From contig JAPTOF010000015.1 of NCBI GenBank assembly GCA_028554755.1, positions 15,103,001-15,167,000 on the forward strand: a stretch of 64,000 nucleotides of DNA, read 5' to 3'. Under the pieces are notes generated by a model that saw only the letters and a list, made by a program, of their open reading frames with translations, did not search any database and was not told the origin of the DNA. Positions 10,218-22,200 of this stretch are shown piece by piece (position 1 is the first letter of the stretch; each line of letters starts with the position of its first letter). The stretch is from Cordia subcordata. Lineage: Eukaryota; Streptophyta; Magnoliopsida; Boraginales; Cordiaceae. A program made the translations under genes and the position numbers.

Positions 10218-13200
10218 ATGGCGCTTTCAACAACAACTACTACTGCTTCAAACCTGTTCTTGAAGTACCCAGAGCCGCACCGTCGGGCTGCTTGTTTCCA
10301 ATCACAATTCAAGCTCTCCTTCCCTTTCCCCACGAAAACCACAACGCCGCTTAAGCATTTCTCTTGCTACGCCAAAGCAGCAAAACCCAATGGTGGCTCC
10401 GTCAAGAAACGCTCCAACCCGAACGCGAGCAAGAAAAAGAAGAAGCCCAATTATCCTAATAATAAGACAACCACCCCTACTAAAACTACTACTAGTACTA
10501 CTGCTGTAGCTTTTGATGTTGAAGAAGATGTTGAAGATGATGATGATGATTATGGTGATGATGGTGTTGAGGTTGTTTCTGATCGCTATCAGCCTCTGCC
10601 TTTGCCGAAACCGCCGGCTGGGTTTGTGGTGGATGACCAAGGCAGAGTTCTCATGGCTTCTAACAAGCGCATTGCTACCATTGTTGAGTTCCTCTTTTTC
10701 TTTCTTTCTGTTTTTTTTTTGGCATTTAATTCTTTGTTTTATGCTTGTCTTTTTGTGGTTAGTTTAGTTAACATTTGGGTGTATATAATACATATACATA
10801 CTGTTGACTTAGGCCTCGTTTGGATTTGCTTTCTCTGAACCAAAAAAAAAAAGTGTTTTTTGAGGAGGTAAAAGCTCTAGCTTCTTGAAAAAGCTGTATT
10901 TGAATTTTTTTTTTAAGAAAAAAGCCAATCCAAAGAAACCCGTAAAAGCATTTTGGATGGGTTCATGGGATTCCTTGTGTTGCTAGTAATAGAATGCGGA
11001 TAGTTACAAGTGACATTATAGTAGCCTACTAGGGATAACTCTGAGCTTGCCTCCAGCTGTTGGTCCTAGACTGCACTTTCGTTTTGTCTTGGGCGGTGAG
11101 GACCTTCGTCAATTTGACGAGGAGTTTGCAACATACCATCCTGTAATATGTGTTCAGTTTATATTAATTTAGTTCTCTATTATTGCTAACATGGTCTTAG
11201 CATTTTGGGTTAATTGATCCAACTTTGTGTGTCAGATTAGAAGCCAAACTCATTATGATTTGTACTGAATAGTATGGCTTTGCCTTCTTTTCCTTTCAAT
11301 ACTATTGTAACTGTGTGCTTCATTGAAAGTGATGGAATATTAAGCTGATTATTTGTAAACTTGACTCATTCTTGTCAAATTGTGAGGAGAGTAACAGAGT
11401 TGGCAGCCATGTTCTGAAATGAAGCCAGCTCTACATGACTGAGGGAGATATTCAGTTAATAAATGTTTTCCAGTTGATGTGATTCCAGTCACCTTTGGTT
11501 TTCTTATTGATTCTGTTTGCTCATACTTGCAATGTGAAAGAGGGCATATTAGAGAACTTAACCACGTGATGCAATAGCAATTGCTTAGGGTTAGTTACGT
11601 TTTAGTTTCGTGTACGTGTTTACCCAACTATATAGTAACTGAATAAGCCACATGGTCTTAGTTTTCACATTTAATCAAGAAATCATATGATATTACTTAA
11701 ATGGTGGGAAGAGTGTAAAAAGATGCAGAAATAAGGGATATAGGACTTGGGAGTGTGTTTGAGAAAGGCTTGATGCAGTAATTTGAGGTTGTGCGATCAC
11801 AAGATTGCTAGTTATGTATTTGTACATTAAATGAGAAGGAAGTTATGTTACAAAGTAGTTTTTGTTGAGGACAATAAATAAATACAAAACGCCCTGTTTT
11901 ACCCTCTAAACAAGATCCCATGGTCATACTCATTCCAGAAGAATTAGACAGATGCTATTTGATCATGGCTTAGGAAGTTGAATGGATTTCCTTTTGGAGA
12001 CCGGCTTAGCCAGTTGGGTAAATTTCCTTATATAGATCTTTTTAACTGGTCCTATATACTGTACGCAGAATGTTTTCTCTGTTCTATTTATGATCTGCTC
12101 CAATGTATTTTTTGACCGAAGTGCTAATTGCTTGAACGGATTTCCTGCTTTCAGCATAATCTTTTTCATGTCTGGTAGAAAAACTTATTTGTTTCTTGTT
12201 TCAAGTTGGTTTTATTCTTTAGGATACTAAATATCTTTCAGTTACTTGACATATCCTGAAGTACTCATTGGCAGGTTGATTCTACCAATAATCTACCTTT
12301 AGAATGCATCATCAGGAGGGTATTTAGAAGTTCAGCAGGTGATGAATGTATGCTACTCTGCCCTATTGATATGTAAGTGAAAATAACAGTTCTTGTTCAA
12401 GTTACACATATTCATTTGCAGAAGTATATGTCAGTAATTAATTTGCATCTGCAGGCCTGTTCAGATTTTGAAGAGCACCAATTTTGAAGGCTGGTCAGCT
12501 GTATGTCTTATTTAGACAAGAAGCAACTATTTATTATTTATATGGATAAATTCTGCATTTTGCCTAATCTACTAATCTTTGCTTTTAAGACTATATGATT
12601 GAGGGAAGCAGTCTAAGTAAGTTATATTCTCCTTCATGATCTTATAGAGAAAGATTTACTACCATAGAAAATTTCTGTTGCTAATTAATGAATCTTCCAT
12701 CATCCAATAACACCAAGTAAATGGGTGCATTTCTTCCTTTACTGCTGCCCTTGTTGTTGCTTATGTTTTAATAACATTGCGAGTAAAATGCAGGATGCAA
12801 ACAGAGAAGGTATATTGAAAATGTTGTAATGTATTTCAAGTTTTATTTAAAGAAAGTTAGAAGTGGGCACTAAAGTTAGAGGTGAGAAGATTACTGAATA
12901 TGTATTTTCACGGGAGCAAAACAAAAATAAGGCAAAGCTTACCACATATCTACTTAAATAAATTATACATGAACTTTAGCCTGTTTTAATTGTTTTGATA
13001 ATATACCATGTTTTAAACAAAAAGTTTCATGTTTCGCATGTTTGCTGAATAATTGATTTATTGGACAAGTCCAAACAAGCATAATTCATACTTATGACAA
13101 TAGTTTGTAAAACAGCGGAAATTTGGAGAACATAAACAAGAAACTAGAAGAATCAAGGAACTTAATTCCAAGGCTGAAATTTGCCAAGAAATCCCATAAA

Positions 13201-16200
13201 TAATAAACCCTAAGAGAGGAAATAAATATATTAATGAGTAATTTTGGAAAAGTTCCTCCAACAATGAAAACTTTCACCCTATATATAGCTATTTTAGGAA
13301 TCTAAAGTTAAATAAAATTTGACTCTACCAGTCCTTTCCATATAAAAATAGCTAATAAACTAATTCTAATATAACTAGGACTCAATAACAAATAACAATA
13401 GGACTCAATAACAGATAACAAATCCAAATTCTAATATAACTAGAATTGGGCTGCATCAGTCTTCCCAGGTGCGAAAAGAAATCGTTCTCGAGTTTTCCAC
13501 CACCATGGTCTACTAAATCACCCTGATATGGAACGAGATGCTTGACTTGAAGACATCTCTTCCTCCGACTCATCATGATCGTCATCATGAGTTAGAGTTT
13601 CCAGTTGCGCAAAGCCCTGGGATAAGGCTTCAACTTGTCTTCTCAACTCTTGTAATTCTCCATGTCGTTGTTGATCAGGGAGGAAAAACTCCAGATACCA
13701 ACTAATGCCTCCATCTCGTTGTTGTTGATCAGGGGGGAAAACCTTGCTTTGATACCAACTAACCCAGCGGAAATTTGAAGAACATAGCAAGAAAGGAAGA
13801 AAAATCAAGGAGCTCTTTTTCAAGGCTAAAATTTGCTTGGAAATCCCATAGATAATAAACCCTAAGAAAGGGAATAAAAACATTGATGAATAATTTTGGA
13901 GAAGTTCCTCCAACAATGAAAACTTTCACCCCTATACATAGCTATTTTAGGAGTCCAAAATTAAATAAAATTTGACTCTACCAGTCCTTTCCATATAAAA
14001 ATAGCTAATAAATTAATTCTAGTATAATTAGGACTCAATAACAAATAACAATATGACTCAATAACAGATAACAAATCCAAATCCTAATATAACTAGAATT
14101 GGGCTGCATCAGTTTGGAATTGTCTTGTTCTCAGCAAACTGTTGGAGTCAAGACACTAGAATTGAAGAGAATGACTTGGTACATATTGTGTACTTAGCCT
14201 TATTTATAACATACAAAGTTTCCTAATACAAAGTTTCCTATTTCTCCGATGTGGGAATATTACCATAACGGAAAATTACCATAACACTATTACCACAACA
14301 TACAATTACCATAATACTGACAATTACCATACATAGTTTCCTAATACAAAGTTTCCTATTTCTTTTCCTTTGTGTTTTGTTCCTTGGTAAGCTCAGATGC
14401 ATCTACCATTGACATATTTTGTAAAAGTGATGTTGCAGTTATATTATTGATAGTTTTCTGCTTATTAGAAAAGAATCTGGCCATTTTTCTGCTCTCACAT
14501 ATTTTTTCCCGCATTGGCTGATTTATATCTTCTGAACAAATGTGAGCTGTAGGTCAGTGATGATGAAGTTGAAGCTATCCTCCCTACTGCAGCCTATGCC
14601 CTCGCCAAAATACATATGCATCTGGTACATAGTGGGTATGTTTACTGCCTCAAACAATTTTCCATGATTTTGCTGTTATTAGATAATTGAATTGCTGAAA
14701 TTTTTAAAGTGATTTTGTCTTCATTTTCCTCATAATCATGACATTATGCACTCTTCTTTTTGTCTTTGAATCAGATTTTGTTACACAGCAAGGGGAGGAT
14801 TTTGCTATACAGAGGATGACATACTTGAATTTTGCACAGGCAATACACTTACTCTTTAAACTATCAAAGTCTGTCTCCTTTCAAACAAGTAAACTGTTCA
14901 ACTTTGCCAGTCTTTCTTATCTGCATTGATATTATTGGTATTGGGAGGAGGAATTCTTTTGGATGAGGATCCTCTCCTAACTCCTATTTCGGTCCTAACC
15001 TTCTAACTTCAAATCTCAACAATGTATTTCATATATCAACAGATCTTCACAATTGATTTAAGTATCTTACCCCTACCAAAAATAATTTTTGACTCCCATT
15101 TTCTCACTCCTCTTTGTTTAGACTATAAATATATGGTGAAGATTTGCTGACATATAAAATATATGGTTGAGATTTTAAGTTAGAAGGTTAGGATCAAATA
15201 AGAGTTAGGAGAGAATCCTTGTCCAATTCTTTTTCTTAAGTGAGTTATATATTTCTCTAGCTAATCTTATCTGCTTGAAGTGTGAGCCAGATAGCAACTG
15301 ATTATGATGTTGTTGTTGTTGTTGTTGCGGGCATAGGACCCTTCAGTAGAAGCTAATATTGATACAGGAGCTTTATTTTCATCAAGGCACATGACATCAA
15401 TATTGTTGTCGTATAGGTATAGGATTATAGGTCATTTGCTATGTTATAGTTTTTTATCTTTGCACGATGTCTTACCGAGTAGTGGTTGTTGCCAGCTACC
15501 CTACCTGATGAGTTTCGCCTTGAAACCCATTGCCCTCTTCTCTTTCATGTGTGATAATGGATGGCACGTGTTGCTTTACCTTTTCTAGCCCACAGATCAT
15601 CCTTAAAATTTCTGCCAGAAAACTGCCAATGCAATAACCACGCTCGCCTATGGCAATGGTTAAAGCTGCAATTCATAATTGTAGTGTTGTGAGAGTTGTA
15701 TCCACCAGGTTAGAAGTGTACTAGTTCATTCCATTCCATTTACCATTTGGTGTCTCTATGAGATGCAGCGCGTAATGGATTATAATATTACTCAGTATAT
15801 CCAACAGTTAATACAGGAGCAGGTCAAAAGAGGTCGTAGTTCTTTCTGTTTATGATAAATTTTACAAGATCAAATATCATAGAAGAACATAAAACTTTTC
15901 TCATCTTTTGAGAGAACTCCTTATTCAGCAATCAGTAGTGGCTAAATTCTGTGACGAAAGCTTCTTGGTGTCTTTGCAGATGATGGCCAGGATGTAGATG
16001 GTTTGCCGACTGAAGGTATAGAGATAACATGCTTCCATATGGTAGGTAGTTAGTGATCATGTCCCGTTTAGTTATGCCAATACTGGGAATTGTTTTACAA
16101 TGTGCGCTGCTTAATGCTTGATATACTTAAAGATATGATATCAATAGTATGGAACTTACTAATGTTTAGGTTCTTGGACAAAAAACTCATGCTCACCGAT

Positions 16201-19200
16201 GAGATGAGATTCTTAAATTAGTTGCTGACTTGCCTTGGGTCTCGGTCCTGGATGAGGGCCTACTATAAAAAGTCTCAATCCCTAGGTTGTTGGGCTTGGA
16301 AATGAATTTCTTTGAGGACAAGTGTACATCAAAACCAACTGCTTTACTATTGTAAGCCAGCTCACTCTTACCTTGTCCATTTGTTGCCCTAATCTCCTAT
16401 TTCCAACTTTGAATGGGAGAGACAAGAATATTGACTAAAAGTTTCATGATAACAAATTACTATCAGCTAAAAATGCTTCATGCATAAATATGACTTTTTT
16501 CCTTTTATGCTATACTTTATAACTTAAAGTCTTAAATATTTATTTATTTATTAGATCTATTGAACATTTTAGGAAATAATATCCTTTTCTCTCCATAATT
16601 TTTCATGATTGTTTCCAACAGTGTTTTGTTCATTGATATAAGCCACAAGACCCGTGTTATGAGGTAACATGCCTTTTCCCTAGTCCTCCACCTTGTAAAC
16701 ACTGTCCCAATGAGAAGGGCATCAAATAACTGGTTGTTGTTCTGTTTATTGGAGATTATGAATTTGCAATTAGTGAAAATTCCCCCTTTGTTTTTTTTTT
16801 TGGGGGGGGGGGGTGTGTGTGTCGTCTTGAGAATTACTTTTCCCCTTTAGAGCATAATCTAGAATTAAACTTGATAGAAATTGCGATACAAGAAGAACTG
16901 TTTTGTTGTGGTCTAGTGAGTTTGAATCTTAGGCTGTCCCTGATCTTTTGTTTCTTTGGATTTGTCCTTCAATGTTTTTAAGACTCCTACTGTTATGTCA
17001 ATGTTAACCTGTGTTTGCTTAATATTTGCAAAATGAGCTATCATCATAACTACTATTTATGCTCATGGTGCTACCTGTAGTATCACGTAACTAGTTCATA
17101 TACCGTTTCTGTTTTAGTGACAATGTTACATGACATGCCCTTTAACCTGTGCGGATGATTGTGTCAACTGAAAAGACAAGAAAAAATTGCATCAACGAAA
17201 GTATAGTGAACTGGAAAACATAAATGATAATATAAAAGCAAAAGAGAGAGTGCTTATCCTAGGTAAAGCAATGGTGATAAGTTAAGGTCCACCATGATAA
17301 ATGACTAAATGTTTCGAGCATATATATGAAGATGCAGTTGGTGATTGTTTAACTAAACTGTCGGAACAAATTGATTGTTTTTATAAGCTTGATCATGAAT
17401 TTGCAGATCCACACTTTAGGAGCTAGCATCAGCATCTCCACTGATTATGTTGCTTAAGGTTATAAAAATCCTTCTTTGCTGATTTAACATCATAAAACCC
17501 TTCCTTGCACAACCACTATGTCTTTGTTTTTCTGTTATTCCACTAGCATGCGGAGAAAAGGATTTTTTTTGGCTTTGTTGTATAACTTGGTAGAAAACCA
17601 GACTCAAACTCATAATCCAATCGCCTTAGGTTACATGATCTGTTCCATCAATATGTTAGGAGAATTCTTTAAAAGAATCAGCCTTGTTATGTCACCTCTA
17701 TATTAGGAGAATGGGATGTTCAAAATAATTTCTCATTTCAAATAATATCCTTAAATGAAATCATAATAAAATTTTTTTTTCTCTCAGCCTAAATGCAAAA
17801 TCTATTTGTAAGATGCCTTCTGAAATCATTTTCTCTCAGCTTAAATGCAATTTATATTTTGTAAGATTCCTTCTGAAATTGTTTCCCATGGTGCCACAAT
17901 GTTTTATTGGATAAACCGGCAGTTGGATTTGTTTGCCTGCATACAGGCCAGCTGTCGGGTCCAGTATAATACGCATGACATCAGTAAATCTTTATTTGCA
18001 GAAACTGGGTTTTCAATTATTCAACCAAATATGACAATTTTCATCTTCATCTACCAAAACTCACTTCTCTGACCGCAAAAACGACTTTCCAGCTACCTCA
18101 AAATGTATTGAAGCATCATCCTGGTCTACAGTTACTGTCTTAGATAATACAAGTAGAAGATTAGAAACAAAAAGTGATACAGTGGAAAAACGAAACTGAT
18201 GGTAACTAAAAAGTCATGCAGAAATAATTGGACCTTGCTCTTGTGCAGAAAAATGAGTGAAGCAAGTGGTGAGAATTATCCTGTTATGTTAGAATTTTTT
18301 GTCACGGATTAAATAATAAAAGTGCAGTTTAAAAGTGAGATATTTCTTTTGTATGCATGACATCATGAGTGAGAGGTACCTGACAAAAGAAGCAAGGTGA
18401 GACTTCAACACCTTTATGGTGTGTGATTGTGTATGACCATGAAACTAAAAAAGTAATTGCTCAGAGTTTTGCGATCTCTCACTTGCAAGAGAGATAAAGT
18501 GAGGTCACAATTAAAAAATAAGGAGTTTACTTGGGAAAGAAAAGTGATATAGCTTGGAACTGCTCCAGCAAAGGCTTTTTCTCATTTGGTACGGATTAGA
18601 AAATGCATCCTTGGAGTAGAATAAGACATGGGATCTTGTCTAGTTCTAGGTGACAGGAAAGGGGCTTGGATGTGAATGGGTGTAAATGCTGATGGTCCCA
18701 TTGCCTGCTTAAAGTTACAATTTGTGGCCAATGCCCATGCTCAAACATACGGTGTTGGTTATCCTGAGACCTCGGTGGGACCAAGTTAAATCTACTCATT
18801 TGTTCATCTCTTATGCTACAACTTACAACTAACATTAGTCTTTATATCAACTGGATGTCCATAATGCCTTTCTCCATAGAGATTTACTGAAAGAATATGT
18901 GGCTCTGTGTTTTTTTTGCTCAAGGGGAGAGTGGGAAAGTATGTCATCTCAATAAATGCCTGCATGGACTGAAACAATCTTTCCGTGCCTGATTTGGAAA
19001 CTAAGTGAAGCTATACTTGCCTTTGGTATGACCAAGATCAATTATGATCATTCAGTCTTCTTTTGCCAATTTGCTGCCAGATCTATCTTGATGGTCTTCT
19101 ATGTTGAAGATGTAGTAATTACTGGGTATGGTGGTGCTAGAATTTCCAATATGAAGCAGTTTCTTCCATCCAACTTCAGAGCAAAGACTTGGGGCATTTG

Positions 19201-22200
19201 AAGCATTTTCAGATATTGAGGTTGCAAGAAGTAAAATGGTGTTTCTATCTTAATGGAGTACGTCCTAGATTTGTTAAATGAAGTTGGCTTGCTTGGCACA
19301 AAACCTTGAGAGACTTCCATGATTCCCTTCGTAAAGCTTATGGCCGAGGAAGGTGCACTACTAGAAAGGTATAGAAGGATAGTGGGAAAGTTTAATTACG
19401 TGACAATAAGGCGTTCAGATGTGGCATTCCTAGTAAGCGTAGTGAGGCTATTTATCCTTCAAATAGAAAATCTATTTCAGGATATTGTGTCCTTCTTGGA
19501 GGGAAATTAGTGTCTTGGAAAAGTAAGAGAGTGTGGTAGCCAGATCCATTGCAGAATTTGGATACTGTACAACAGCTCATGCTACATGTAAATTAATATA
19601 GATATTGTTAGTAGTATTGGTAGTATTGTGGTAATTGTCTACTATGATAATAGTGTTATGGTAATTCCCCGTTATGATAATATTCTCACATTAGAGAAAT
19701 AGGAAACTTTGTATTAGGAAACTTTGTATGTTAGAAATAAGGTTAAGTACACAATATGTATTAAGCCATTCTCTTATTTAATTATAATGTCTTGTCTTTT
19801 TCAACATGGTATCTAGAGTTAGGTCAAAACGGTAGGGTTTCTTCCAACCAAAACTCTTTTCATCAACAAACCCTAAACACCCACCCACCCTAACACTCGC
19901 AAAATCCACCAAAACACCCAAAAAGGGAAAAAAAAAATACTGTTCACACGTGGTTACTGTTTATGCAAATGTTTTTCTTGAATTGTTTGTTTAATTTGTC
20001 TATAGTTTTTGTTGTTTGCCTCTCTTAACTCCAAAAAAAAAAAAAAAAGAGAGAGAGAGAGAGGGGGATAGAGGAATAATGCCCCAACATGGAAATTGTC
20101 ATGATAAGTTGTTAGTGTGGTTGTTCCCTTCTTTTCATGCTTTATTAATCGGTCTTCTTACCTTGCGCTTTTGCATTGATTGAATGTTGATGACTAATAT
20201 GGATCCCTCCAAAGACACACTAGTGCTTCTGCTACCTTTATTGAGTCTGTTACCTCTGTTGTCGTGCCCACATTCAATGGCAGCCCCACTATTACTACGA
20301 CCAAACTCACTGGTCGGAATTACTCTCGTTGGTGTTCTGTCGTTACGTTATGGTTTCGGGGGCAAGACTGGGAAGACCATTTAACTAACGATGTTCCAGC
20401 TACTATCCATTGCCAATAAACGGATTTGGGGGCGCGTTGATGTCCAACTTACCAGTTTACTGTTGCAATCCATTGAATCCGAATTGCATGGTATCTTTGA
20501 TGAGTGTCTTTCTTGTAAGGCTATATGGAATTTCGCAAAAAAGATGTACACCAGCAATGTTAGTCGTATCTATGATGTCGTCAATGATGTCCTTCGCATT
20601 CAGTTGGATGATCGTGGTCTTCAAGATTATTTTGGTTGATTTTGACTTGCCATGTCTAAGTACAATGATATCTTTTCTACTGATACTGATATTGCACGGA
20701 AACAATGTGAACAATACTTTGTTTTGCTTATACTTCGTGGCCTTCCTCCTCAGTACGAGTCCGTTCGATCTCAGATTCTTTCGGGATCAGCACTACCATC
20801 AATGTTTGAAGTTTATTCGCTCCTTAATCGCGCTTCTATTAGGAACCCTTTCTAGAATCCGTCAGAACAATCTGCTTTGGTTATGTAGCCTCAGCCTGGG
20901 GGACGATAAGATAATGCTTCCTGTGGTGGTTGTGGTCGTGGTCGAGGTGTTAATCGTGGAAGAGGGCGATCTGGTGATGCTTTCCGGCCACAGTGTGCTT
21001 ATTGTAATAAGTTGAGCCATATAAGGACAAATATTGGGATCTGCATGGTTGACCCTCTAGTAGTGCTAATGCTGCCCATATAGACAACGAAGAATCTTCT
21101 CCGATTGCTTCACCACCTCAGCAAACCAACTCCCATTCTCCTATCTTTACCTTGTCCAAAGCAGAGTACAAGCACTATCTTCAGTTTCAAGCATCGCAGC
21201 AAGCTGCCCAACCTTCCACTGTTTCTTTTGCTCATGTTAACCTTTCTACATCTGCCTATCTTTCCCATTCCTTGTCCAGTACTAGTAAGTGGATTTTAGA
21301 CTCAGGTACGTCAGACCATATGAACGGTAATCGTTCTCTGCTTTCTCATATTCAACCCCCTAAGTCATTTTCCCTTGTCAAACTTGCAAATGGTTCTTCC
21401 GCTACAGTGCTTGTTATTAGTTCCTCATCTCCCACATAATTGTTCTGTCACCTTCACATCTAATTCTATGATTATTCAGGATCAGAGAATGCGCGAGTAT
21501 ATTGGCATAGGGCATGAGTCTGGTGGCCTTTATTATGTTGATAGTGATTCTTCTGTAGCTTTCTTAGCCGTTTCCACAGCTAAAGTCATTCATAGCCGTC
21601 TTAGTCATCCTACTATTTCAAATCTTAAGCATACGGTTCCTAGTTTGAGTCACGTTAGAGATATCAATTGTGAGTCTTGTCAGTTAGGTAAACATAGTTG
21701 TACATCTTTTGTTAATCGTGTCGATAAGTTGGCCAATGCCTCATTTAAATTAGTTCATTTTGATTTTTAGGGACCTAGTCGTCATGTTTTCAAGTTTGGA
21801 TATCGTTATTTTGTTAGTTTTATTGATGACTTCACTTGTGTTACTCGGTTATATTTAATTAAAGATCATATTGAGTTGTTTTTCATGTTTTCTCTCTTTT
21901 ATGCTGAAGTGAAACATTAGTAATGCATCTATTTGTATTTTGCAAAATGACAATGCCAAATAGTATTTTTCCGCTTTTTTTTCCCTTCAAAAGAATGACA
22001 TTATACATCAATCTTCTTATGCTTCACCCCTCAGCAAAAGAGGGTTGCTGAGCGCAAGAATAGGCACCTAATTGAGACTGCTTGCACCTTTCTTATTCAT
22101 ATGAATATTCCTTTTTGTTTTTGGAACGATGCTGTTCTCATTGCCTGTTATCTCATCAATCGCATGCCTTCCTCTGTTCTTCAAAACCAAATACCGTTTT

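Noticed and set aside
10302..10640. Minus-strand frame of 112 codons and a second plus frame rich in Met/Leu
   Set aside because: Both overlap exon 1 of the DUF3727-type gene, whose frame continues correctly through nine more exons.
17845..18072. 75-codon plus frame in intron 6
   Set aside because: No recognised domain; flanked by stops; copia A sequence starts only at about 18560.
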